From NCBI GenBank assembly GCA_963826695.1, contig CAWGXZ010000004.1, forward strand, positions 806,001 through 870,000: 64,000 nt of DNA, written 5' to 3'. Source of the DNA: CAWGXZ01 sp963826695 (lineage in GTDB: Bacteria > Pseudomonadota > Gammaproteobacteria > Burkholderiales > Burkholderiaceae_C). The notes beneath the pieces were generated by a model. That model did no database searches, was not told the origin of the DNA, and saw only the letters and a list, made by a program, of their open reading frames with translations. The translations under genes were made by a program, and so were the position numbers. How positions within the stretch are numbered: position 1 is the stretch's first letter; the number at the start of each line of letters is the position of its first letter. This document shows positions 1-8,698 of the stretch, piece by piece.

Positions 1-440
1 GATTCCAGGTGCCGTTCGACCTGGCGTTCGGTCTCGACAACGAAGCCGAGGCTCCAGGGGTCGCCGAAGCGACCGGCGACAAGCCCGATGCTGAAGGCTC
101 CGGCGAACCAGAACGGATTCAGGCGGCTGGGTCGGCTGCCGAGTTGGTCGAGCCGCTCGCGGGTCCAGGCGAGATGATCGGTTTCCTCGCGAGCCGCGCT
201 GTCGAAACGCAGCCGAAGCGCACGGTTCGGCGTCGACAGTGCCTGCGCGCGGTAGAGTGCCTGTGCGCAGACTTCGCCGACATGATTGATTCGCATGAAG
301 GCACCGGAGGCGCGGCGGTCGGCATCGGTGAGGCAAACCTCGAGCGACGCGTGCGGCATCGGTCGGGTTGCACGGTCGCTGCCGATCAGCGTCCGACGCG
401 CCTTGTCGAGGGTGATGAGCAGGTTGTCGATTGCAGTCAT
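1..440 (-). CDS. coq7: 2-nonaprenyl-3-methyl-6-methoxy-1,4-benzoquinol hydroxylase (Coq7 family), 5' part only
   Basis: The first 146 codons are present and the gene runs off the left edge. It starts at an ATG at 440 on the minus strand. The translation contains GEVCAQALYRAQA and, about 30 residues later, EETDHLAW, which match the first carboxylate and E-x2-H iron ligands of the di-iron Coq7 family. Family knowledge: the enzyme hydroxylates the ring of a ubiquinone precursor at the inner membrane. A hydrophobic stretch (FWFAGAFSIGLVAG) follows the ExxH motif, as expected for this membrane-associated protein. It is divergent from the porin gene. The C-terminal half with the remaining ligands lies outside the window. 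Confidence 0.9.
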   Translation of the reverse strand, partial: MTAIDNLLITLDKARRTLIGSDRATRPMPHASLEVCLTDADRRASGAFMRINHVGEVCAQALYRAQALSTPNRALRLRFDSAAREETDHLAWTRERLDQLGSRPSRLNPFWFAGAFSIGLVAGRFGDPWSLGFVVETERQVERHLE

Positions 441-530
441 GCAGGCAACTTTACCCGCCCCGGGTGCGACGGGCGGCCTGGAAACTCGTTGTCTTGCAGC
501 AACATAATGGCCTTGGATTCGTTCAAAGCT

Positions 531-559
531 TTGCAAGCGGGTCGGCGCTCTGGTGCAAT
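531..559 (+). promoter_or_regulatory. candidate porin promoter
   Basis: TTGCAA (531-536) and TGCAAT (554-559) are separated by 17 bp and resemble a sigma-70 promoter, four of six matches in each box. Transcription would begin near 566. The leader carries a small inverted repeat TTGGCC/GGCCAA (583-588 and 594-599). Pattern only; other promoters in this gap are possible. Confidence 0.3.
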
Positions 560-648
560 ACACGCAGCTTCCGTAAAGGGGGTTGGCCTGATCGGCCAAA
601 CGGCTTCAATCGGTCGGGACCCTTTTTTTAACCTTGGAGATAGTCGAA

Positions 649-1707
649 ATGAAAAAATCTCTGCTCGCTCTTGCAGTTCTCGGCGCTTTCGCCGGCGCTG
701 CTTCGGCACAGTCTTCCGTGACCATCTACGGCCTCTTGGACCAGAGCGTCCAGCGCACCAACGGCGGTACCGCGCCGAACGACGGCGCCGTCCAAGGCGC
801 TGCAGGCCGTGCTTACAACCTGCGTGCCTCGTCGCAATCGCGTCTCGGCTTCCGCGGCAATGAAGATCTGGGTGGCGGCTTGTCGGCCCAGTTCCAGATC
901 GAGCACCGCTTCGATCCCGATACCGGCAACACGGTCGCCGGCTCGCCGTTCTGGCAAGGGCGCTCGTACCTTCAGCTGACCAGCTCGACGCTTGGCAGCT
1001 TCTACGCCGGCCGTGATTACATGCCGTCGTTCTGGATCCAGCTGCGCGCCGATCCGTTCGGCAACGACGGAATTGGTCGTAGCGGTTCTGCCACGCTGTT
1101 GGGCGGCTACAGCGCGCTCGACCCGTCGCAGCCGGGTGCAGCGAATGCTACGTCGGTCAACGTTCGTCCTTCGAACTCGATCGGCTACAAGACGCCGAAC
1201 TTCCAAGGCTTCACGGCTCAGATCGCCGGTTCGGCCTCGGAGAGCAACGGAACCGGGCGCCAGTACGGTGCGAATGCAGAGTACCTGCAGGGTCCGATCT
1301 GGGCCGGTGTCGGTTACGACCGGCGCACCCGTGCTCCGGCCGCTCAGAACGACAATCAGGTCGTGAACATCGGCGCCGCCTACGACTTCGGCTTCATTCG
1401 TCCGGGTGCTTATTACGCCCGTTCGGAAACCGGCCTCAACGGCAACAACCGTGCACGTGTCTGGTCGTTGTTCGCAACGGCACCGCTCGCCGGCGGCAAG
1501 GTGAAGGTGGCCTACACCGATCTCGACGTGCGTACCGCAGCGGCAGCGAACCCCGATCGGACGAAACTCGGCCTGGGTTACGACTACCCGCTGAGCAAGC
1601 GTACCAACCTGTACGCCGACTTTGGCTATGCCAAGGCCGATCGCGTCGGTGCTACTTCGTTCAGCAACAACAAGGCCGGAGCTTTCGGCATCAAGCACAC
1701 GTTCTGA
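649..1707 (+). CDS. Gram-negative porin (OmpC-like, Porin_4 family)
   Basis: A 352-residue outer-membrane porin. The ATG at 649 is chosen over an in-frame TTG at 634 because GGAGA lies about 10 nt upstream and the protein then starts with a typical signal peptide (MKKSLLALAVLGAFAGAASA) cleaved before QSSVTIYG. The mature protein begins with the porin hallmark SVTIYGLLDQ and ends in the C-terminal phenylalanine (KHTF) used for outer-membrane insertion by the BAM complex. Alternating aromatic and glycine-rich strands throughout fit a 16-stranded trimeric porin. It allows passive diffusion of small solutes; its selectivity cannot be read from the sequence. It is a single-gene unit with its own terminator. 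Confidence 0.93.
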   Translation: MKKSLLALAVLGAFAGAASAQSSVTIYGLLDQSVQRTNGGTAPNDGAVQGAAGRAYNLRASSQSRLGFRGNEDLGGGLSAQFQIEHRFDPDTGNTVAGSPFWQGRSYLQLTSSTLGSFYAGRDYMPSFWIQLRADPFGNDGIGRSGSATLLGGYSALDPSQPGAANATSVNVRPSNSIGYKTPNFQGFTAQIAGSASESNGTGRQYGANAEYLQGPIWAGVGYDRRTRAPAAQNDNQVVNIGAAYDFGFIRPGAYYARSETGLNGNNRARVWSLFATAPLAGGKVKVAYTDLDVRTAAAANPDRTKLGLGYDYPLSKRTNLYADFGYAKADRVGATSFSNNKAGAFGIKHTF

Positions 1708-1730
1708 TCCGGATTCATCCGTCAGATCTC

Positions 1731-1755
1731 AGGCCGCCTTCGGGCGGCCTTTTTT
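1731..1755 (+). terminator. intrinsic terminator of the porin gene
   Basis: A perfect 8-bp stem AGGCCGCC/GGCGGCCT closes a TTCG tetraloop (1731-1750) and runs into a T6 tract (1750-1755), 24 nt after the porin stop codon. This is a textbook rho-independent terminator. A group II intron relic begins 4 nt later. Confidence 0.93.
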
Positions 1756-1758
1756 ATG

Positions 1759-2983
1759 GTGCGCCCAGCATGGGCGCACTCTTGGAGGTGCAAGTCCTCC
1801 CGTAAGCTGATCACGGCGAACGAAGCGAAGCGCAACTGCGAGAGGGTGACCGGTATTGGGGAGGAAGCGTGGAGCGAAACTGCGAGCCGATGGACAAGAA
1901 CCGGATAGAAGGCGGTTCCGAGCAGGGCGAGCGGGCCATAAACCGCGAAGCTCTCGTGATCGAGGCTCAGGCGGCGTAAATCCGGCGGTTGTGCAGCGAA
2001 GGAGTGCGTTCTTACCTGGGGAGATCTCGCCTTGTGCCTGAAAGGGCGACGGTGTCGAGCCGGAGCAAGAAGTCAGCAGAGGTCGTAGTAGCCGGTGGCC
2101 GGCCGCAGAGGCTGCAAACCACGGCGAGGGACCGAACGAGGAGGAGTGTTGGGCGACATGTCGATGCCGAAGGCACTGCGTCAGATGCCCGCGCAAGCGG
2201 GGCGGGCGGGGGTGAGGGGCGGTGAAGCTGTCCGTGAACCTGCCAGCGACGAAGCCTGCGGCCCGCGGCGTGAGACGAACGGCACGGGCAACCCCATGCG
2301 GCGCTGTACCCCTTGTGTTCGGCGTACCCACTGCTTCGTACGCTACGCCGATGATGCGAACTTATATGTTCGTAGCCGCCGCGCGGGCGAGTGGGTGATG
2401 GCGCTGCTGCGGCGCCTTTACTCAGCGCTGAACCTGACGGGCAACGAGGCCAAGAGCGCGCTGTGTACAGCGTGTGCGGCCGCAAATTTCTGGGCTACAG
2501 CTTCTCGCTGGGACAGGACGGGGGCGGTCAAACGCAAGGTGGCTGCCAAGCCGCTGGCAACGTTCAAGCAACGGGTGCGTCAACTGACGCGCCGCAGTGG
2601 CGAGCGCAGCCTGCAGCAGGTGGTGGAGCGTCTGCGGCCTTACCTGCGGGGCTGGAAGGCGTACTTCGGATTGGCACAAACCCCCTCGGTCTGGCGCGAG
2701 CTTGACGAGTGGCTGCGCCACCGGCTGCGTGCGATCCAGCTCAGGCAGTGGCGCCGTGGCACCACCATCTACCGTGTGTTGCGCACCCTGGGTGCTGCGC
2801 ACGGGGCTGCGCGCCAAGTAACGGCCAACAGCTGCCGCTGGTGGCGCAACAGCGCAATGCTGCTAAACAGTGTGCTGACGATTGCCTGGTTCAACCGACC
2901 TGGACTACCCCGACTCTCATGACCTCGCCTTCTCGAACCGCCCGGTGCGGACCCGCACGCCGGGTGGTGGCCTCTATCCCGAT
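1759..2983 (+). mobile_element. degenerate group II intron (class C-like)
   Basis: The left end has the GTGCG 5' splice-site consensus inside a perfect hairpin GTGCGCCC/GGGCGCAC (1759-1766, 1772-1779), followed by a sequence resembling domain I of class C introns. At about 2935-2969 a hairpin with a GACC loop and a CG bulge looks like domain V. The right end, CTATCCCGAT near 2974-2983, resembles known 3' ends. Between them lies a broken reverse-transcriptase gene. The space between domain V and the 3' end is only about 14 nt, too short for a full domain VI. Class C introns are known to insert behind intrinsic terminators, which is its position here. The exact ends are inferred. Confidence 0.72.
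2326..2922 (+). pseudogene. group II intron reverse transcriptase/maturase, truncated and frameshifted
   Basis: The C-terminal half of an intron-encoded reverse transcriptase. It begins around HCFVRYADD, which holds the catalytic YADD of RT block 5; blocks 0-4 are missing, so polymerase activity is lost. The frame shifts at about 2460-2463, where GRKFLGYSF of the maturase X region reads in another frame (2463-2519), and returns at about 2520-2524 to read VKRKV and LATFKQRVRQL. The C-terminal domain (LRPYLRGWKAYFGLAQTP, RHRLRAIQL) is intact up to the TGA at 2920. Apparent insertions of two bases and then one would explain both shifts. No start codon is assigned. Confidence 0.8.
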
Positions 2984-3027
2984 TGCCCGCCACGTTCGGG
3001 TTTATCGAGCCGGGCCAGGAAGCCCCT

Positions 3028-4326
3028 TCAGCTCATGAGAAATTCATGCCTGAAGAGTTCGGCGGGTGTTTCGCGCCGACGTATCAATTGCGCGTGAGTG
3101 CCATCGACCATCACTTCGGCGGGGCGTGCCCTGCTGTTGTAGTTGCTTGCCATGCTCATGCCGTAGGCCCCCGCGGACAAGATTGCCAGAACGTCGCCGG
3201 GCTCGACTGCGAGTGCGCGCTCTCGTCCGAGCCAGTCGCCCGATTCGCAGACCGGTCCGACGATGTCCCAGGTCGACGCTTGTACGCCACGAGGCATGCA
3301 GGGCACGATGTTCATCCAGGCGTCGTACATGGACGGACGCAGCAGGTCGTTCATTGCCGCATCGACGATGCAGAAGTTCTTGCCGCCAGTCGCGGTGCCC
3401 GAGCGTTGCGACGATTCACACTTCAGGTACAGGACGTCGGTCAGCAGAACGCCCGCATTGCCGACCAGTGACCTGCCGGGTTCGAACAGCAGCTTGAGGC
3501 CACCATGACCTCGCGCGTCGAGCCGAGCGAGCAGGGCGGCCACCAGTCTGCCCGCCGCGGGCGGTGTTTCGCCGTTGTAATCGATGCCCAGGCCGCCGCC
3601 GAGGTCGAGATGGTCGATCGCGATACCGTCGGCCGCAATCGTCTCGACGAGATCAAGGACACGGTCGAGCGCATCGACATACGGCGCTACGGTCGTGATT
3701 TGCGAACCGATATGACAGTCGATGCCGACGACTTCGATGCCGGGCAGGCTCGCTGCACGGCGATAGGTCGACGCCACGCGCTCGTGGGCGACGCCGAACT
3801 TGTTGCCGCGCAGTCCGGTGGAAATGTACGGGTGGGTACCGGCGTCGACGTCCGGGTTGACGCGCAGGCTGATGCGGGCTCGGCGCCCCATGCCGCTGGC
3901 AACCGACGCAAGTCGCTCGAGTTCGGCTTCGCTTTCCACATTGAAGCAGAGCACGCCGACATCGAGCGCGCGCTTCATTTCGGCGGGTGTCTTGCCCACG
4001 CCAGAAAAGACAACGCGCGCCGGGTCGGCACCAATCGCAAGGACGCGCTCGAGCTCGCCGCCGGACACGATGTCGAAGCCGCAACCCGCCTGCGCAAAGG
4101 TCTGCAGGACGGCCAGCGTCGAGTTGGCCTTCATCGCATAGCAGATCAGGTGCTCTCGCCCTGCCAACGCCTGCTGGTATGCCCCGAGTGCGGCAAGCAT
4201 CGACCCCCGCGAATAAACGTAGAGCGGCGTGCCGAAACGGCGGGCCAGCGGTTCGAGCTCACAGTCCTCGAAGAAAAGCGACCCGGCGCGGTAGGCGAGG
4301 TGCGGCGCGCCCTGTAGCGCGCTCAT
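3028..4326 (-). CDS. lysA: diaminopimelate decarboxylase
   Basis: A PLP enzyme of 432 residues that decarboxylates meso-diaminopimelate to L-lysine, the last step of lysine synthesis. CYAMKANS (about 63-70) holds the PLP-binding lysine (K66). The glycine-rich phosphate site (LGGGLGI) and the CESGDWLG active-site motif contributed across the dimer are present. Length is close to that of the family. The ATG at 4326 overlaps the stop of lptM (ATGA), so the two genes are translationally coupled. The lptM-lysA pair next to divergent cyaY is a common proteobacterial arrangement. Confidence 0.96.
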   Translation of the reverse strand: MSALQGAPHLAYRAGSLFFEDCELEPLARRFGTPLYVYSRGSMLAALGAYQQALAGREHLICYAMKANSTLAVLQTFAQAGCGFDIVSGGELERVLAIGADPARVVFSGVGKTPAEMKRALDVGVLCFNVESEAELERLASVASGMGRRARISLRVNPDVDAGTHPYISTGLRGNKFGVAHERVASTYRRAASLPGIEVVGIDCHIGSQITTVAPYVDALDRVLDLVETIAADGIAIDHLDLGGGLGIDYNGETPPAAGRLVAALLARLDARGHGGLKLLFEPGRSLVGNAGVLLTDVLYLKCESSQRSGTATGGKNFCIVDAAMNDLLRPSMYDAWMNIVPCMPRGVQASTWDIVGPVCESGDWLGRERALAVEPGDVLAILSAGAYGMSMASNYNSRARPAEVMVDGTHAQLIRRRETPAELFRHEFLMS

Positions 4327-4574
4327 GGCCGATGCGGCCGCCGTGACCCGAACTCATCGTAGACCGTGAGAAATGGGGACACAGGCGCCACTGATGCACG
4401 CGCGGAAGGCGATTCGGCAGGAGGACTCTGCAAGGGCCCCTTCTGTCCGCAGGCTGCGAGACTGAGCACCATGCCAGTGGCCAGGGCGAGCCGCGCCAAG
4501 GCTGGAAGCGAAGGGCCCTCGTTGCAGCATTCGAGCCGCAAAGCGCTCGTTACACTCGTTGTCCAGGTCCGCAT
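4323..4574 (-). CDS. lptM: LptM (YifL-like) small lipoprotein
   Basis: A small lipoprotein whose lipobox LAACGQKGPL is the signature of the LptM/YifL family. Family knowledge: LptM assists maturation of the LPS translocon LptD/LptE at the outer membrane. The only ATG (4574) gives 83 residues and places the lipidated cysteine at about residue 42, which is late. A TTG at 4499 would give a 58-residue product with a compact signal peptide (LARLALATGMVLSLAAC) and may be the real start; neither has a clear Shine-Dalgarno sequence. It overlaps lysA by 4 nt. Confidence 0.78.
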   Translation of the reverse strand: MRTWTTSVTSALRLECCNEGPSLPALARLALATGMVLSLAACGQKGPLQSPPAESPSARASVAPVSPFLTVYDEFGSRRPHRP

Positions 4575-4592
4575 ACCAAGATTCTATCGACC

Positions 4593-4973
4593 ATGACTGC
4601 TGCACCCGACGTTGCCTCAGGCGGAGCCGACCCACTGACCGATGCCGAATACCGGCGCCGGGCCGATGCCGTTCTGCTTGCCGTCGAAGCCGTCATCGAC
4701 GGCTGGTTGCAGGCCGACATCGTCGACATCGACACGCAGCGCACCGGCGGATTGCTCGAGCTCAGCTTTCCCGACGGCAGCCAGATCATCCTGAACACGC
4801 AGCCGCCTTTGCAGGAACTCTGGATGGCAGCCCGTTCCGGGGGGTTTCATTTCCGGCACGTCGGCGGGCGCTGGCTCGACACGCGCGACGCGAGCGAATT
4901 CTTTGCCGCTCTTTCGGACTGCGCCAGCCGCCAGGCTGGCAAAGCGCTGGTCTTTCCCGCTCCGGCAGCCTGA
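4593..4973 (+). CDS. cyaY: iron-sulfur cluster assembly protein CyaY (frataxin)
   Basis: A 126-residue frataxin homologue. The N-terminal acidic helix (DADAVLLAVEAVIDGW region, then ADIVDIDTQRTGG) and the beta-sheet core with LELSFPDGSQIILNTQPP and ELWMAARSGGFHFR match the family. It is slightly longer than the usual 105-110 residues because of an N-terminal tail (MTAAPDVASGGADP). Known role: binds iron and modulates IscS-dependent Fe-S assembly in the cytoplasm. It is divergent from lptM-lysA and convergent with the PBP1A gene 14 nt downstream. TACACT at 4551-4556 may be its -10 element. Confidence 0.93.
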   Translation: MTAAPDVASGGADPLTDAEYRRRADAVLLAVEAVIDGWLQADIVDIDTQRTGGLLELSFPDGSQIILNTQPPLQELWMAARSGGFHFRHVGGRWLDTRDASEFFAALSDCASRQAGKALVFPAPAA

Positions 4974-4987
4974 AAACCGCGCGGCGC

Positions 4988-7360
4988 TCAGCGTCGGAAC
5001 AAGTCGAGAATGCTGTTGCGGTCTTCCTCGGTCGGCCCGCTGCTCGCAGCCGGCTTGGCTTCGAGCCCTACGCTGCGAACACCACGGCCGCTTGCATACT
5101 CGTCGTAGTACCACTCGCCGTTGATCTCCGTTACGCCCGGTGGTGCGACCAGTTCCTGCACCGGTATGCCACGCAAGGCATACGACATGTAGTCGATCCA
5201 GACGGGCAAAGCGAGCCCGCCGCCCGTCTCGCGTTCGCCGAGCTTCTTGGGTGAGTCGTAGCCCATCCAGACTGCAGCCACCACGCGCGGCTGCCAGCCG
5301 GCAAACCAGGCATCCATCGAATCGTTGGTCGTTCCTGTCTTGCCATAGAGGTCCGGCCGCTGCAGGCTCGCCTGGGCCCGTGCTGCCGTACCGGATCGCG
5401 TCACCTCCTGCAGCAGGCTGCTCATCACGAACGCGTTTCGCGCACTGATGGCCCGGCGCGACTCGTCGAGCAACACAGGCTCGGCCCGTGCCAGCAGCTG
5501 GCCGCGTGAATCGGTCACGTGTGTAATCAGCTGGGGATCGACCCGGTAGCCGCCATTGGCAAAGACCGCAAAGCCCGCGGCCACCTGCATCGGTGTCACC
5601 GATCCTGCTCCCAGCGCCATGGTGAGGTAGGGCGGGTGCTTGTCGGCATCGAAACCGAAGCGGGTGACCCATTCCTGGGCGTAGGGCGCGCCAATCGACT
5701 GCAGGATGCGGATCGAGACCATGTTCTTCGACTTCGCCAGTGCGCGGCGCAGTGACATCGGACCTTCGAAATTCCCGTCGTAATTCTTCGGCTCCCAGGG
5801 CTGGCTACCGGTGGCGCCCGCATCGAAGAAGAGCGGCGCGTCGTTGATGACCGTCGCAGGTGTGAAACCCTTCTCGAGCGCTGCCGAGTAAATGAACGGC
5901 TTGAAGCTCGAACCCGGCTGCCGCCACGCCTGGGTTGCGTGGTTGAACTTGCCCTTGGCGAAGTCGAATCCCCCAACGAGGGCGCGAATCCCGCCACTCT
6001 GCGGATCGAGCGCGACGAACGCACCTTCGACCTCGGGCAGCTGGGTGATCGTCCAGTCGCCTTTGGCACTGCGCACCAGCCGAATCACCGCCCCGCGCCT
6101 GACCTGGGTCTTCGGGTTGGATCGTTCGGCAAGCCCGGCGGCTGCATGCCGCAGCCCGTCGCCCGTGATCGAAGCGGATTCGCCGCTTTGCAGCATGGCG
6201 ACGACCTTGCGTGTATCGGCCTGCAAGACCACCGCCGACTTCAGCTCGTCCTGATTCGGATGCTCGACCAGCGCCTCGGCAACTCGTGCGTCCACATCGC
6301 TCAGGCTTGCGGGAAGGTCGACATAACCCTCGGGTCCCCGGTAGGCCTGCCGACGCTCGAAGTCGAGGATGCCCTTGCGCAACGCGCGGTAGGCGACCGC
6401 CTGCTCGGCTGAATTCAGCGTGAGGTGGACGTTCAGTCCGCGGCTGTAGGCGTCGTCGCCGTATTGCGCATAGACCAGTTGGCGCGCTGTCTCTGCCACG
6501 TAACCGGCATGCACCGGCGTGCTTGTGGAGGGGCGGTAGCGCAGTGGCTGCGTGCGCGCCTGCTCATGCTGTTCACGGGTGATAAAGCCGTTCTCCAGCA
6601 TCCGGTCGATGATGTAGAGCTGACGCACTGTGGCCCGGCGCGGGTTGGCAATCGGGTTGTACGCAGAAGGCGCCTTCGGCAGACCCGCGAGCATGGCCGC
6701 CTCGGCAACGCTGATGTCCTTCAGAGGCTTGCCGAAATAGATTTCGCTTGCCGCCGCAAAGCCATAGGCGCGCTGACCCAGGTAGATCTGGTTCATGTAC
6801 ACCTCGAGAATCTGCGCCTTGCTCAGGCGCCCCTCGATCTTCAAGGCGAGCAGAATCTCGTAAATCTTGCGGGTGAAGGTCTTTTCGCTCGAAAGGTAGA
6901 AGTTGCGCGCCAACTGCATCGTGATGGTCGATGCACCCTGACTGCGGGATTCGCCGAAATTCGCCAGGCCGGCACGGATCACGCCAAGGTAGTCCACGCC
7001 GCCGTGCTGGTAGAAGCGCGCATCCTCGATGGCTAGAACGGCGTCCTGCATCACCTTCGGGATCTGATCGATCGACAAGAAGTTGCGGCGCTCCTCGCCA
7101 AATTCGCCGAGTAGCACGGCGTCGGCAGAGAAGATCCGCATCGGCAGCTTGGGCCGGTAGTCGGTCAACCCGCCAAGGTCAGGAAGGTTCGGATAGGCGA
7201 CGGCCAACGCCATGCCGACCAGAAGCAGGATCGAAACCGCCGCTGCGCCGGCTGCAGCGAAAAACCACCCAAGCGTTCTCATGGCCCTTGCGCCGGCAGG
7301 AGCCCGGCTGTCCCGGCTGACAGGTTCGCTTGCGCCTGCGGTGCGCCGTGGGTCGGTCAT
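4988..7360 (-). CDS. mrcA: penicillin-binding protein 1A (bifunctional transglycosylase/transpeptidase)
   Basis: A class A PBP of 790 residues that polymerises and cross-links peptidoglycan. One N-terminal membrane segment (about 29-56) is followed by the GT51 domain with the catalytic glutamate in IEDARFYQHGG (E112) and QGASTITMQLARNFYL. The transpeptidase domain has the serine motif GSSFKP, SKNMVS as the SxN box, and YGKTGTTND as the KTG box. The ATG at 7360 is supported by GGAG five bases upstream; a later ATG (7282) would also keep the membrane anchor. It is divergent from the pilM operon, as in many beta- and gammaproteobacteria. Also called ponA. Confidence 0.96.
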   Translation of the reverse strand: MTDPRRTAGASEPVSRDSRAPAGARAMRTLGWFFAAAGAAAVSILLLVGMALAVAYPNLPDLGGLTDYRPKLPMRIFSADAVLLGEFGEERRNFLSIDQIPKVMQDAVLAIEDARFYQHGGVDYLGVIRAGLANFGESRSQGASTITMQLARNFYLSSEKTFTRKIYEILLALKIEGRLSKAQILEVYMNQIYLGQRAYGFAAASEIYFGKPLKDISVAEAAMLAGLPKAPSAYNPIANPRRATVRQLYIIDRMLENGFITREQHEQARTQPLRYRPSTSTPVHAGYVAETARQLVYAQYGDDAYSRGLNVHLTLNSAEQAVAYRALRKGILDFERRQAYRGPEGYVDLPASLSDVDARVAEALVEHPNQDELKSAVVLQADTRKVVAMLQSGESASITGDGLRHAAAGLAERSNPKTQVRRGAVIRLVRSAKGDWTITQLPEVEGAFVALDPQSGGIRALVGGFDFAKGKFNHATQAWRQPGSSFKPFIYSAALEKGFTPATVINDAPLFFDAGATGSQPWEPKNYDGNFEGPMSLRRALAKSKNMVSIRILQSIGAPYAQEWVTRFGFDADKHPPYLTMALGAGSVTPMQVAAGFAVFANGGYRVDPQLITHVTDSRGQLLARAEPVLLDESRRAISARNAFVMSSLLQEVTRSGTAARAQASLQRPDLYGKTGTTNDSMDAWFAGWQPRVVAAVWMGYDSPKKLGERETGGGLALPVWIDYMSYALRGIPVQELVAPPGVTEINGEWYYDEYASGRGVRSVGLEAKPAASSGPTEEDRNSILDLFRR

Positions 7361-7618
7361 GAAACTCCAGGGTAGATCGGAAGATTATAGAAAGCCCCCC
7401 ACAGGGCGTTCAGACGTCCACCCGTCCTCAATCAGCGCCCGGCGATGCCGATAAGGCTGCGTGACGAACTTCGACTCCGACTCATCGAAACACGGCCGAG
7501 GCCGGCCTTCGATGTGTCCCCGGGTGCGGGGTCGCAGGCTCGGTGCCGCAATCTTTACTGCTAGCATTCCCGCAACTTGTCCACCGCCACGCACGGCAGC
7601 CGTGTCGGGCCCGCCGCC
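7361..7618. other. intergenic region between mrcA and pilM
   Basis: A 258-bp divergent spacer that should contain promoters for both the PBP1A gene and the pil operon. No convincing paired -35/-10 boxes, small gene or repeat was recognised. A TTG at 7577 is in frame with pilM but is not used here as the start. Confidence 0.5.
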
Positions 7619-8698
7619 GTGAGCTTTCTAGACAGTCTTTTAGGCCGCAAGCATGCGCCGATGATCGGTTTGGACATCACGTCCACGGGTGTCAAGCTCG
7701 TCGAGCTGGGTCGTGACGGTGCCGGCAACTTCATTCTCGAGCGCTTTGCCTCCGAGAGCTTCGAGCGGGGCTGGATCACCGACGGCAATATCGAGAAGTT
7801 CGATGAAGTCGCCGATGCGTTGCGGCGGGTACTTTCCAAGAGCGGCACCCGGGCCAAGCAGGTCGTCATGGCCATGCCGCAGTCGGCGGTCATCACCAAG
7901 AAGATCGTCTTGCCTGCCGGCCTGCGCGAGGAGCAACTCGAAGTACAGGTCGAAGCCGAGGCCAACCAGTACATCCCTTTCTCGCTCGACGAGGTGAGCC
8001 TCGACTTCTCGGTAATTGGTCCGAGCCCGTCTTCGCCGGCCGACGTGGAAGTGCTGATCGCCGCGTCGCGCAAGGACCGCGTCCAGGATCGGCAGGGTCT
8101 TGCCGAGAGTGCCGGGCTGAAGCCGGTCATCCTCGACATCGAGTCGCATGCATCGCGCCTTGCGGTCAGCCGACTGATCACGGCATTGCCGAACAAGGGC
8201 AAGGATGCGCTGGTGGCGCTGTTCGAGATCGGTGCCGACGCGACCAGCCTCAAGGTGCTGCGCGACGAGGAGATGCTCTACGACCGTGACCAGGCTTTCG
8301 GCGGCGCGCAGCTGACGCAGCTGATCTCGAGGCAGTACGGTTTCTCCTTCGAAGAGGCCGAGCAGAAGAAGCTTGCGTCCGATCTGCCGGCCGATTACGA
8401 GTCGGCGATCCTGGGGCCTTTCGTTGACAGCCTTGCGCAGGAAATCGGCCGAGCCCTGCAGTACTTCTTCACCAGCACGCCGCACCACAAGGTGCACTAC
8501 GTAATGCTTGCGGGCGGCACGGCGACACTGCCCAGCCTGAAGGACCGGGTTACCGACATGACGGGTTTCGCGTCGATGGTCGTCAATCCCTTCGATGGCA
8601 TGAAGCTCGGTGCCTCGGTGCGTGAAAACAAGCTGCGCCGCGAGGCGCCGGCCTATCTCACTGCATGCGGCCTGGCCATGCGGAGGTTCGTGCAGTGA
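7619..8698 (+). CDS. pilM: type IV pilus assembly ATPase-like protein PilM
   Basis: An actin-like (FtsA/MreB fold) cytoplasmic protein that forms a ring under the inner membrane and binds the PilN N-terminal tail. The GTG at 7619 gives MSFLDSLLGRKHAPMIGLDITS, which aligns with family N-termini; the upstream TTG at 7577 would add 14 unlikely residues. The phosphate-1 region GLDITSTGVKLVE, QAFGGAQLTQLI and the C-terminal MLAGGTATLPSLKD nucleotide-binding loops are visible. The product has 359 residues, the usual length. It is first in the pilMNOPQ operon; its last codons overlap pilN (GTGA). Confidence 0.95.
   Translation: MSFLDSLLGRKHAPMIGLDITSTGVKLVELGRDGAGNFILERFASESFERGWITDGNIEKFDEVADALRRVLSKSGTRAKQVVMAMPQSAVITKKIVLPAGLREEQLEVQVEAEANQYIPFSLDEVSLDFSVIGPSPSSPADVEVLIAASRKDRVQDRQGLAESAGLKPVILDIESHASRLAVSRLITALPNKGKDALVALFEIGADATSLKVLRDEEMLYDRDQAFGGAQLTQLISRQYGFSFEEAEQKKLASDLPADYESAILGPFVDSLAQEIGRALQYFFTSTPHHKVHYVMLAGGTATLPSLKDRVTDMTGFASMVVNPFDGMKLGASVRENKLRREAPAYLTACGLAMRRFVQ

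Noticed and set aside
9..863. A plus-strand 284-codon frame at the left edge
   Set aside because: It runs antisense through coq7 and out of frame into the porin gene; coq7 motifs on the minus strand are clear.
1759..2983. An active, mobile group II intron
   Set aside because: RT blocks 0-4 are missing, the rest is frameshifted, and domain VI looks incomplete, so self-mobility is not credible.
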